From Hericium rajendrae (taxonomy: Eukaryota > Basidiomycota > Agaricomycetes > Russulales > Hericiaceae): a DNA stretch of 64,000 nt. The notes beneath the pieces were generated by a model. That model worked only from the letters and a program-made list of their open reading frames with translations. It made no database searches and was not told the origin of the DNA. The position numbers were made by a program, and so were the translations under genes. Each line of letters starts with the position of its first letter. The stretch's first letter is position 1. Where the stretch lies: positions 1,364,001-1,428,000 of the forward strand of contig CM065887.1 of assembly GCA_033439255.1 (NCBI GenBank), in the 5' to 3' direction. Positions 24,231-35,642 of the stretch are shown one piece after another.

Positions 24231-24790
24231 ATTTAGGGGCAGGCGGCAACTTTGTATGAAGGGACCGGGGTGATCTAGATCTACAGTTAGGATGTTGCTG
24301 TTCCATCTGAAAATTCATTGCTCACCTAAAAGATGTTAAAAATATGTTCGCGTCAAAGAGATACTCTTGATATACTGTCAACTTGGACCAGTTGGTGGTC
24401 AATTGCAGGAATGACGGCGGGTTGTCACGACATGTGACTATGTAATCATCGGCCCTCTGGGAACTGAAGACAACAGGTCTGTTCTAAAGACTCAGTACAC
24501 AACGGGCAGATCGTAAAGGATGAGGTCTATTGAGAGGAGAATATCTGAGTTTGAGATAGCGGAATTATGGCTAGTCTCCAATACGCAGATCTTGACAGAG
24601 AAATGGTGCTCGAATTGATCTTCTGATCGAAGGGTGCGCCCTTACACCTTGTGGGAGAGAACAATCTGTAAAACTCATCGGGGGTTCCCAAATTATGTAG
24701 ATAGTAAGGCTGTTGGAACTTGGGACACATAACAATACATGTAGAAACTGTGTTCATCCTCCAACGAACCTACAGATTCGGCGTCGATCA

Positions 24791-25908
24791 TTAAACACTT
24801 GAAGCTACCATCTGCGCCTTGTGCACTGCGTCCCAATCTCTATAGCCGCACGCCTCTGGCAGCCTTTTCCAGATCTGACCAGCGATATCGGCACCAAAGT
24901 CCCCAAGCCGCTTCTGGCAATTAGGACATGGATCTCTGATGCCGGTGTGCTTGAGAACAGACATCGAGAAATGGTTGCCCGGTCGCAGAAAATTAAAGAT
25001 GTCGTCTTCAAGCGCCCTGTACGCCTGCTCGACGGCCTGTCTCTCGCTCTCGCCGATCCCTCCGCACAAAGCGCCGCATCTCGTTCCCGGCGTAGAACTC
25101 GGCGACCATGGCGTGCGATGGAGTCTCTGAGCCGTGCACAAAATCTCTGCGACGATTTTTGCCAGCTTTTCTCGGAAGACGAGGCACATCCGTTCCGCCG
25201 CGCGGCTGAGCTCCCTAGGTGTTCTATACAGGCCATCCAGAAGTCTCTCGATGCTGTCCTGGGCGGTGTGGTAACATGCCACGGGAATGATGGACGGGAT
25301 CTGGTACGTGATGCCAAACTCGACGGCGATGGCTGGGTCGAAATCGTCAGGGCAGAATGCCATAGGTGCCTCCGTGCTGAATTCATCCAGCGTCGTCGGA
25401 AACATTGCCTTGATATGCTCGACGAGTTCGGGGCGAAGTTCGTCAAAGGCGTACTCGGTCGTAAGCTTAAAGAGCGATGCGAGGGTCTCGAAATCGATCA
25501 CAGTGCCTTTTCTAGCGTAGCTGTGAGACCGAAAGAATCAGCGATCCTCACTGGCTATGCGGAAATGTGCACTTACTTTCGCAAGTACAGTACTCTGAGC
25601 AGTCTGAGCATGTCCGTGGCATCGTCCGGCAATCGTACGACCACGCATCCTTCAAATGTCTCGTTGCAGTCTGTGTTCGGATTTCCGAGTGCAAACATGT
25701 CTTCGAAAACCGTTGAATTGAGCGCAAGGATACCTCTATGGACACGAAAGCCTGTCGTGCCACAGACGATGATGATGTTGCCATCCTCGAACCAGATCTC
25801 CGTTGGGGAACGGGAAAAAGGAGGGGAAGAGCTATCAGATGTTCGTCCTGCGTTCTGCGGAGGATTTTCTTCATTGCGCGGTCGTTTAGCAGGTGGCTGG
25901 AAGTCCAT
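24791..25908 (-). CDS. BTB/POZ domain protein, tandem subtype copy 2
   Basis: Predicted 353 residues from exons 25577-25908 and 24791-25520 with a 56 bp phase-2 intron. The start is the ATG at 25908 (MDFQPPAKRPRNEE), matching its tandem neighbours; the frame stays open upstream. The BTB core is FEDGNIIIVCGTTGFRVHRG. In the helical part the usual STKYAF is replaced by TTEYAF. The C-terminal domain has C-x3-C and CPNC pairs and the LPEACGYRDW ending. It is closest to the copy at 26381-27492. Confidence 0.9.
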
Positions 25909-26170
25909 GGTGGTAAGGAAGCAACGTCGGTCCGGTTTCTCGTAGAACAAAGTAGACTGGTGACCGTGTCTCTCGTACACAATGACGGACGAGCCGAGTA
26001 TTGTGTAGAGAAGAACAATGAGCGAATGCAAGACTCGGAGTTGGAAGTACTTAAGTGATCACGTGAGAGGCGCGTCGGCGGCGGCGGCGACGGTCGATCT
26101 GCCGGCGGACGACGACGGAGGGTGGTTAACGTAGACAGACGATCCTGAGGCACGAAGCGTTGAGTCCTGT

Positions 26171-26232
26171 CTACTCTGCCTCTGGGAGACTAGGTTAACG
26201 CGACTTCCGTCAGTATCCCAGAGGCAAAGTAG
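26171..26232. repeat. Inverted repeat between two tandem BTB genes
   Basis: Left arm CTACTCTGCCTCTGGGA (26171-26187) and right arm TCCCAGAGGCAAAGTAG (26216-26232) are complementary over 17 bases with one mismatch, around a 28-base loop. It lies about 150 bases past the stop of the BTB gene at 26381 and about 260 bases before the start of the one at 25908. It could be an RNA hairpin in the 3' region, a regulatory site or a small element remnant. Confidence 0.6.
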
Positions 26233-26380
26233 ATAGATACTTATTTGACTCAACCATCGTGCCTAGGATCGACGTATCTGAATTCCCTTTTCCAGCTCGC
26301 GTTCTTTAAAGCAGGCAAGCGCGTATACGGGCATCAGACGCAGTTCAACAAGTCTACAAATTTGCTACAGATCCAGATTG

Positions 26381-27492
26381 CTACATACTCGAAGATGTAG
26401 TCTGCGCCTGGCACACCGCATCCCAGTCTCCATATCCGCAAGCCTCCGGCAATCTGTCCCAAATCTGCTGATTGACCTCGATGTCAAAAGCCGTCAGCCG
26501 TCCATGACAAGATCCGCATCGGTTTATGTAGTCTCTGAGGTTTTTGAGAATATCCACCGATGAGGATTCTCCAAATGGCAAGATGCGGAAGATGTCGGTG
26601 TCGAGTGTTCTGTACGGCCGCTCGATGGCCTGTCTCTCGACGTCGGTGATCCCTTCACAGTTAACGCAACCCAGCCACGGATTGGAATACAGCTTGTTCA
26701 CGTCCAGTGTCTCCGTGATTATCCGTGCCAGCTTCTCCCGGAAGACGAGGCAAGTCCGCTCTGCTACGCGGCTGAGCACCATGGGAGTGCCGTTGGAAAG
26801 TGTCTTGCGTGGACCGTCGAGAAGCTCCTCGATACCTTGGAGCGCGGTGTAATAGCATGCCAGAGGAACGATGGATGGAATGTGGTAGGTGATTCCTAAT
26901 TCAACGGCAATGGCTGCGTCGAAGTCGCTAGGAACGGTTGCAAGGTGCGCTTGTTTGTCGTGTACCTCTATCTCCGTCGGGAACATGGGCCTGATAAGCT
27001 CGACAACTTCCTCCCGCAGTTCATCGAACGCGTACTTGGTGCTAAGCTTGAGGAGTGACACGAGCGTCTCGAAGGCAATGACAGATCCGCTCCTGGCGTA
27101 CCTGTAATACCGATCAGGTCAGAAACCTCCACAGAATATTCAGAGCTACGCTCTCACTTTCGTGAATATAATGCCTTCAGCAGGCTGGCCATGTCATGGG
27201 CATCGTCCGGCAGGCGCACGACCACGCATCCTTCAAAGGTCTCATTGCAGTCTGGGGTCGCATCCCCGATCGCAAGCATGTCCTTGAACACTGCCGAGTT
27301 GAGTGCAAGAACACTCTTGTGGACACGAAAGCCTGTCGTCCCGCAGACGATGATAATGTTACCGTCGTCAAGCCAGGCCTCCGACGCCGGGGAACGGAAA
27401 AATGGAGGAAAATGGTCAGATGATGTTCGCTCTGCACCTTGCGGAACGTCTTCGTCATTGCGTGGACGCTTGACTGGCCGTTGGGGTTCCAT
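26381..27492 (-). CDS. BTB/POZ domain protein, tandem subtype copy 3
   Basis: Predicted 351 residues from exons 27158-27492 and 26381-27101 with a 56 bp phase-2 intron. N-terminus MEPQRPVKRPRNDED; BTB core LDDGNIIIVCGTTGFRVHKS with FKDMLAIGDATPDCNETFEG; helical part LSTKYAFDELREEVVELI. The C-terminal domain carries CVNC and CGSC pairs and the LPEACGYGDW ending. It is the first-transcribed member of the three-gene same-strand array. Confidence 0.9.
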
Positions 27493-29167
27493 GGAGGCAG
27501 TAGCAGCGTTGTGCAGTCTTCTGGTAGGATGGTTGATGAGAAGGGGGGCCGTTCAGGGCTATTGAGCATATGAAACGTGAGGGCACCGATTAGAGACGCG
27601 TTGTCAGGCGTTGTAGTGGGGTTGTCTGGCAGTGGCAACTGCCGGACGCGAAGTGGGTTGGACGTCGATCGTGCACCGTTTCCACTGCCCGAATAACGTC
27701 AACATCGAGGGCCAACTCACATAAAGCTAGAGCAGTCCAGTGCTGGATACAACAAGTCAGTTGGGACTCTGGGAGGGCAAGATTAAGTCCCGAATTCATT
27801 CCTGGATGAGCGGACCGGTACGGCCCGCAACCGTGGATGCTGCAGAACTTCGCAAACGACGCGGTTCACACCTTCTCTACTAGTAACTTACAACGTCGCG
27901 GCATTCTCAGCCCTGGCGGCAGCTGTATACAGCAGCGAGGAGCTTATCGACCCGTATTCGGGTGGGAGTGACGTCGTGCAAGAGAGGAAGGGAAGTTCCA
28001 GGGCTGGGAGAGACCGTTATGTTGCAGCAGCATGACACCCTCATCGATGTACACGCCATACCGCACCATCATCAACGACTCAAAGTGCCCCACACCCCCG
28101 CGTCGGGAGTCGGACATCACGCACGATCCATGACTCCCGCCGTACCCCGCCGCTGTCGCCACTCGGATAGTACAACGGCGCACGCTGTTCATCTCCGCGC
28201 CTGGCGAAACGTCGGGCGCGCATCATACTCACTCCGGCGGCGATTTCGTCGTATCAATCGCCCCGCAGGTGACGTCGACGAGCGCACGAGAGTCGGCAGC
28301 GGGAATTGTACGTACATACCCTATACATCCTATTTGACATCTGCACCGCACGGCGGACGCGTAGATGCGATGGTCTCATCATTACTCCCGCGGCAACGCT
28401 CGGCGAATTCAGAACCTCTGCTGCTCTTCTGGATCGCCGCTTATTCACACATCTTTCATTGCTCGAAGACATTCGCTTGATACACAGTGTTCTAGAGCGA
28501 GGAGCCTCATGGCGAGCGGCGCGGCGCTGCCAGCATGTCGCGGTGACCTGGGACCGCCTCGGTTAATCCTGCCCACCGACTCCACTTTCTAACAATCCGC
28601 GACAGCTTCATTGACTTAGTTAGCACGCCTCGTGCGCGCTGCGTACGCCTGTGAAGTTGCAACTCAGCGCCTCGCTTCGCGCCGCCAGCTATAGAGCGGA
28701 CCAATGGCCAGCCACGGTGCGTCCTCCTCCCCCCTCTTCGTATACTACAGCCCGATATCAAAGGGACAACCCCGGCGAAACCACACTCTTTTGGCCTACG
28801 CGTGCCTATACTTGCGCCTTCGTTCCTTCTCTTCGTGCTGCAGACCACATCCCGCATCCCCACCTGGTCAGCACGTCCCTGTCGCTCTTTTCGCCTTCCC
28901 ATTTCGCAATCAAGCAAGCGCGCGGCGCACTCTTCGCGTTCTCATCGGTCCCCGGGCGCGAAGTTTCGTACCGTCGTCCCCGGTCGCGCTTCTGTGCACC
29001 TCGGCCTCAGCGCGAAGCAAAGGGTATAATACGAGCGAGCAGCATCTTGCCTTGCTTTCCTTTCACCCCCACTTCATATCACACTCGCATTCCTCCCCTT
29101 CCCCATACCCCGCATACCGAAGTTTTCCCTTGTCCTTGCCCAGCCTCGGACTGCCTAGTATCGCATA
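27493..29167. other. Intergenic, no gene seen
   Basis: About 1.7 kb between divergently transcribed BTB and sugar-transporter genes. A GC-rich CGGACCGGTACGGCCCG stretch near 27811 is loosely similar to the BTB promoter elements. A C/T-rich tract precedes the transporter start. The open frames appear non-coding. Confidence 0.4.
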
Positions 29168-32100
29168 ATGGGTGCCGGACCTGCGATTGCCACTGGCGGG
29201 AAGAACTATGCAGATTTGACTGATAAGTCGAGGCCGTGGTGGATGAACAGGCGTACGTCTGGTTCAGCATCCAGCCCATCTTCGCATTATTGACAAGCCG
29301 CCTCAGGCCTGCTCGCATTGAATGGCTGGATCGCGCTGCTGTGCGTGATCTCTGCTCTGGGATGTTCTAACTAGGATTGTGCTGATCTGTCGGGATAGGC
29401 TAATCACGTCTACAACAAACGGCTATGACGGGAGTATGATGAGTACGTACTTGTCTCGTCGGAATAAGACAGATGGTCTCAAGCCCTATACCCACAGACG
29501 GCTTGCAATCCCTGCCACAATGGGTTCAAGACTTCCATGATCCCTCTGTTAACATGGTATGCTCTACCGCGTCTTTCCGTCGATTTTTTCCTTAAGTTCC
29601 ATCTCCTTCAGCTCGGTCTGCTGAACGCTATTCAAGTAAGCCAGCTCTCGATTTGTACGCATGAACATTTGATAGGCGTTAATCTGCCGCGGTAGAACAT
29701 CGGCAGCCTTTGTGCATATCCCTTCTCTCCATATGTCACCGACGGCCTCGGGCGGCGCATGGCCATCCTCCTCGGCGCGACCATCATGCTTATCGCCACC
29801 GCGCTGCAAACCGCCTCCAACTCGGTGAACATGTTCATCGGCGCACGGTACGTCTGCCCTTCTCAATCCCGGATGTCTTCTTCGCTCGGTGCCAATGCCC
29901 GGCCCGCTGAGACTGAACTGCGCGTGGCAGGTTTCTCATCGGCTTCGGCCTCACGTTCGCCGCGGCTTCCGCCCCGCTTCTCGTCACGGAGATTGCGTAC
30001 CCGTCCCAGCGCGGGCAGGCCACGTCGATGTACAACACGCTCTGGTGCGTCTGGCCTCGCGCTTTGCCGCCGGTGGTTGTTGACCTGCGTGGACCGCTAG
30101 GTTCTTCGGGAGTATCATGTACGTGCGTCTCACTTCTCGTCGCGCGCCTTTTCACCTGGAATCCGTCGTTCTCTTCAGCGCCGCGTGGACAGTGAGTAGC
30201 CCACAATGTCCCTCAGACACGGGTTGACTGATCTATCGATAGACCTTCGGCACCTTCACGATCCCCTCGAGCTGGGCCTGGCGTACGCCTTCCCTCATCC
30301 AAGGCCTCCCGTCCGTGCTCCAAGTCAGCCTAATCTGGTTCGTGCCCGAATCACCTAGGTGGCTTATAAACAAGGGCAGGTCCGTGCATTTCTCGCAATT
30401 CTCCACGTACCAGGGCTGAACTCACTGCCCATAGGGAGGCCCAAGCACTGCGCACGCTCGCGTACTACCACGCCAATGGCAACGAGTGCGCGCTTCTGCT
30501 GTCCTCCCGCCGTTCTCGGCTCTAACGGCCTCGCTTTAGGCACGATCCGCTCGTTGAGTACGAGTTCGAGGAGATCAAGGCGGCGATCCAGCTCGATCGC
30601 GATGTTGCGACGAGCGTCGGCTGGCTGAGCCTCTTCAAGACGCCCGGCAACCGGCGCCGCATGCGTATTATCCTCGCGCTTGCGTTCTTCTCGCAGTGGT
30701 CTGGGAATGGGCTTGTGTGAGTAGTGTATCTTGCTGTGTGATTTCTAGAGCGATATTGATTATTTGGGTGTGGAATAGGTCGTACTGTGGGTGGCCCGAT
30801 GTGCTTGATTTTTCTCAAGGGCATTATTCTTACAATGTGTTGTATCAGATCTCAAGCGCGTCTGTGATTCCGTCGGGAGTACGCTATTGTTTTGTTACGC
30901 GCCTTTCCTGTACTGATATTAGTACTACAGTCACCGACCCGACAACGCAGCTCCTCATCGTATGTTCTGTGTCGTTTACCGAGGCCCATCGTCTTCATAT
31001 ATCTAACGTCTCGCAGAATGGCGTTCTGAACATCTTCAACTTCTTCGTGGCGCTCATTGCTGGCCTTCTGTGCGACAAGGTCGGCCGTCGGGTGCTGTTC
31101 ATCACTTCCACCGTCGGTCAGTGCCTGCCATAGCGGGAGCCGCTTGCGCTGGCGAATCTGATATTGTTTTAGGCATGCTTGTGTTCTGGATTATCCAGAC
31201 TATCTGCCTGTCGATGTATGAGCAGCATGGCAATCCTATGGTCGGACGTTCGGTCATCGGCATGATCTGTGAGCATATATTCCGTGCTATCGCTGTGATG
31301 GCTTACGCATAAAATTTCCCCTGAAAGTCTGCTATTACGCATTCTGTGAGTACGCCCACCTAGTCGAATATTGAGCATTCACTGACGTCGGGTCTATTGC
31401 AGACGACGTACGTCCCACCCCCGCATCTCCCCACCCGAAACTCGGCTAAATAGCGTATGATTCCCAGATTGCCTTCACCCCGCTGATCGTCTCGTGAGTC
31501 GCACCCGTCCGTTGCATGACCCCCGCTGACATTACCGGCAGATACTCGGTCGAGATTCTGCCGTACTCCATCCGCGCGAAGGGCTTCACGGCGTTCAATT
31601 TCGCCGTGTCAGCGTCGCTGATCTTCAACCAGTGCGTCGACCGCGCGGCTTTCTGTGGGGCCGGTTACTCACGCTTGGTTTCGCGACTGTAGGTATGTGA
31701 ACCCGATTGCGTTGAATGCGTGAGTTGTTGTGATTTTGTTGGGTCAGTGGGGTGTTGCTAACTCTGGTGTGGTGTAGCTTGGGGTGGAAGTACTACGTCA
31801 GTGGCATGGGATTGTTATACTGCTTGCTTCAGGCTGATTCGGTGATATCCAGCTGGTCTACGTCTGCTGGATCGCCTTTGAGATGGTATTTGTCTTTATC
31901 TACGTAGTGGAAACGAAGAACGTAAGCCTTCACCTATTCGCGCGCTCCTCCGCCGACTCACGAATTCTCCACAGCGCACCCTGGAAGAGACCGCCGCGTA
32001 AGTGAACTGCATCCCGTCCCGATTATGAAATCTCACACGACAGCTCCACAGGCTGTTCGACGGCGACGACGCCCTCGAGAAGGTCACGCAGCACGCAGCC

Positions 32101-32199
32101 GAGGTGGCCGCCGAAGAAGTCAAAGCCAAGGCCTCGGGCTCGCTCGACGCGGAGAAGGCCTCCAACTCCGTCGAGGAGATCAGCGAGGAGAAGCAGTAG
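29168..32199 (+). CDS. MFS sugar transporter (hexose/lactose permease type)
   Basis: Reading splice sites gives about 26 short exons and a protein of about 534 residues from the ATG at 29168 to the TAG at 32197. The sugar-porter signatures are all present: NGYDGSMM in helix 1, DGLGRR in the loop after helix 2, PESPRWL after helix 6, SQWSGNGLVSYY in helix 7, CDKVGRR in the later loop, and VVETKNRTLEE after helix 12. Twelve hydrophobic segments are expected, and the C-terminus is a long acidic/alanine-rich cytosolic tail. It should be a plasma-membrane sugar importer; the substrate cannot be read from the sequence. The exon density (many exons under 50 bases) makes automated models error-prone here. 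Confidence 0.9.
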
Positions 32200-32502
32200 A
32201 GCTCGACTGCGACTGTAGGACTGGGCTTCCCACACCAATTCGCCCGTTGTCAGGCGGCGGGTCAGCGCCAGATGGGTGCTTGTATGATACGATACCTACC
32301 ACGATTCGAACGTTTCTATGTCCTGTAGCCCGAACTTCACACATTATCAGATACATATTCCAGTACCAACCGCAATAGAGAGATGATCAGCGCATGATTG
32401 CGACCGAATCACGCTCATATGTCGAACCGACGTAGGTCATTCGCAGGTGAACAAAGCCAATGCGAATGAAGCAAGAAGTGCACGCTTTCAGTACAACGGA
32501 CA

Positions 32503-33121
32503 TTATACACTGCTCTCCAGTTCAGGACTGCCACAGACTTTCGAGACGGTCACGCCCGCCGGCCCCATCCCCATCGCCACAGCATCGCTATACCGCCCCG
32601 CCTCCGCCCGCGCCTCCAGCTCCACGCGGCGCAGCCAGCCCTCGCCCTCCTGCGCCCCCGCACCCTCGACGCGCACGAATCCCGCCTCGGCCAGCGCGCC
32701 GAGCGCGGAGAATACCCACGTGAAGCAGCTGAACCCGCTCGCGGGGTCGTGGTTGAGCGGGACGGCCTGCGTGCAGCGGAGGAACGCCGGGACGCGCGCG
32801 GCGGAGACTGTGCTGACTTGATGCAGGAGTACAAGAATGGGGGACCTGATTATGCCTGTGGGAAGTACATCGCGGCATGAGCACAGTATCGCAGGAGTAC
32901 TTGTGGCGAGACGGAGACGACGCACCGGTGGTCAGCGTCTCCTTGTAGCGCCATGTTCCCGCCTCCAGGTTCGACACGTGGATCTCGTAGCCGCCCTGCG
33001 CCTCATCGAGGTGAAGGTAAAGGCCCCAGTGCCACTCGTCTGGCTCGGGGCGACAGCGGAGGAAGAGGTACAAAGACTGTGCTGGGAGCGCTTGCGCGAG
33101 GCTTCCGCCGTACAACGACAT
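32503..33121 (-). CDS. Conserved fungal protein of unknown function
   Basis: Predicted 166 residues from exons 32926-33121 and 32503-32807; the 118 bp intron is the least certain part. Visible features are SLYLFLRCRPEPDEWHWGLY, then GGYEIHVSNL-x-x-GTWRYKE, and in exon 2 a VPLNHDPASGFSCFTWVFSAL segment. I recall similar W-H-W-G-L-Y / Y-H-V-x-N-L / C-x-T-W proteins as common, uncharacterised agaricomycete proteins. No signal peptide or membrane segment. No function is proposed. Confidence 0.7.
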
Positions 33122-33341
33122 GTTAGTGGCAGATGCGTATGCTACGGCAAGGTGTCGATGCGATTGAAGTAGCTTACAGACGACGCACCGGCCTGCATAG
33201 GCACGCAGCAACCATGCCAGACGCCCGCGGCGCCAAACAAACCGGCTGTGAAAATCCTAGAATTTATAAGTACCCGTATGTTATCCAGACGCAAGGCCAG
33301 CATATCTACTATTATGGTATCTCTCCGTCCGGTACGTCCTC

Positions 33342-34969
33342 TCACGCCAGCTCGCGCGTCACATAATGCCATATGTACTGGGTCCAGCCCTCGATGACAC
33401 CTGTGCCCGTGACGAGGTGGAGACAGTCGCCGCTCGCGTGCGCGTCGGGTCTGAGCAGCGCGGGGCGGTCGATCGGCAGGAAGTGGATGTCCGGGAACGA
33501 CGCGGACGCCAGCAGCTCCTGCACACATTCCCACATTCAGCCCCGCACCACACACAGCAGTGCACCAGGCGACGCACCTGAAATATGCGGTTGAAGTCGC
33601 CGATCCACGGCCAGTTGTAGAACTTCCACGTGTACGGCTTCCACACCTCCCACGGGCGCAGGATGTTGTGGCAGTCCTCGTGCCCGGGGAGGTACGCGCG
33701 CACGACGACGCGCCGCCTCACGAGCTCGACGCCCTGCAGGCCCTGCCCGCTCAGCCGCGCGGCCATCGCGCGGCGCGCCTGCGCGCGCTGGTCCATGTCG
33801 AGCGCGCGCTGCACGGTGCCGGCCCACGTGCGCATCGCGTCGCCGAAGAAGTCGAGCACCTGCGCGATGCCGTAGCCCGCGTCCTCGCCGGCGGCCTCGT
33901 CGCGGAAGCCGGCGAGGAGCGTTGTCGTCCAGTGCCCGGCGGTCGCGACGATGAGCGTGCTGTAGCGCGCGGCGGGGAGCGGCGCGGTCAGGAGCGGCAT
34001 GTATTCTGTGGGGCTGAGAGACCAGTACGCCTCCTCGCTGAAGAGCTGGAAGTGCTTGGAGGGGTCGGGGTCCGTGTAGAGGTCGGGGTGCAGCTTGCGG
34101 TGCAGGTCCTCGAGTTCGGGGCGCGAGAGCAGGAGGTCGACGCGGCGGAAGGTGACGAGGGGCGTGGATTCGATGGAGAAGTTGGTTGGGAGGCGCAGGG
34201 TGGGGATGAGCGGGGAGGAGGGGTTGAGGTATAGGTTCTGTGGCCACGCGCGGTCGAAATACGGGTTTTCGGTGTAGTTGGGTGTCGCGCGGACATGAGG
34301 ATAGAGCGAGCACGACATGGAGAAGAAGTGGTTCTCCGATATTGAGTCTATGATCATAATGAGTTACATCCCATGAAACAGTACTAGACTGGCGACAGTC
34401 TGTCTGGACATGGAAATGCGGGCATTCTATCGGCATACATAAGAGGCGAACTTGTACCGATAGAATGTCCGCCTCCCATACCAGTCTGAATACTACTCAC
34501 CTCCAAGTACAAGCCAGCCACCCTGTTCCGCGAGATCTCGCACAAACGCCTCGGCTTCCAAAGGCCGCACGCCCTTACATTCCGCGCTCGGCTGCCACTG
34601 GTAGCTTGTCACCTCTGGGAAGCGGCTAAACGACTCATTATGATCCACGCCCAGATGCCAGAAGAATTCACGATCTGCCGCACAGCCCTGCAGCTCATTG
34701 AACCTGAACACATCCTCTGCTTTCGTGAGGGTTGTATTCGGGTCCGTTAGAGGTGCGTAGTTCGGCTTGGGGTTCCACCGTCCGGCAGACCATGCTTCAG
34801 GCGAGCATGTGCTCGTGATGCGCGACGGCGACGATGAGTGGGGAAAGAGAGACGAAAGAAGGCGCGAGTGGACGGATGCGCCGGACCAAAGGTATAGAAA
34901 GCTGAGAACGGACAGTATCCCGCCCACTGCGATGACCTTCGCGACGAGGGCACGTGGCGGGGCTACCAT
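33342..34969 (-). CDS. Membrane-anchored PC-esterase / SGNH-like acyl-esterase
   Basis: Predicted 471 residues from exons 34501-34969, 33578-34347 and 33342-33518; phases close. An N-terminal signal-anchor helix (VIAVGGILSVLSFLYLW) precedes a short linker and a lumenal or extracellular domain. GWLVLGGDSISENHF contains the GDS motif, split by the first intron, and SGDCLHL near the C-terminus supplies the D-x-x-H pair; this combination is that of the PC-esterase family related to plant TBL/PMR5 and Cas1p N-domains, which act as polysaccharide acyltransferases or esterases. Likely role: acetyl transfer or removal on glycans in the Golgi or at the wall. Family assignment is moderately sure; substrate unknown. 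Confidence 0.75.
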
Positions 34970-35642
34970 CGCGCGTCTACAAGAAAGTTCCTAAGATATT
35001 AGACACCCGTAGTGCAGCGTAGAAGGGAGTGGGGGGTATAGGACGTGGTACAGGACATGCAGGTATTGGAACGTTGCAAGTCGCAGTCGCCTTCGCCGCA
35101 AACAAATTCTGGCGGCCGCCCTTCCTCCGAAGCGCTGACTTAATTATAGAGGCCTGGGCCTCTGCATCGTGGAAACAACATCCGTACATTCATCCTATCT
35201 GACAGACTGCGTGTCGCACAGCATCTCTGCTTCTTTTAAGTATGGGACTTTTGCTAAAGTGTCTGTGCAGAATCGTCCGCGCTATAAGAGGGATGATCTG
35301 CAAGACGCCAGAACGTTGAAGACGTTGTGGTAGCTAAGTAGATGGTTTTGCGGAAGTCGACATCGTGACATTAGTCGCCAATAGACCACCATGCCAAGCG
35401 ATCAATGACAATCTTGAATCTGTTTCACCGAACCATTACCATCGACGCCCCCGCCCGAAAGCGAGAGCCTGAGCCAGTCTACAAACAACCCTGAAGGATG
35501 TGGTGAGTAAATTTACTTTCCATCGTCGGCCTCCGCGGGCACTATGTTAGGAAGAAGTCTCGTAGATTGCCGCGCAACGTTGATGATGTTCTCAGGTCGA
35601 CTTCTGCAATGGTTGTAACTTCTTTCGTTTCAGAGTTCGACA
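34970..35642. other. Divergent promoter region
   Basis: About 670 bases between the PC-esterase-like gene (minus) and the NRPS-like gene (plus). It should contain both promoters. No conserved motif was recognised. Confidence 0.4.

Noticed and set aside
28651-29223. Two overlapping plus-strand frames upstream of the sugar transporter
   Set aside because: Composition is C/T-rich low complexity with no domain. They overlap the probable transporter promoter and start codon.
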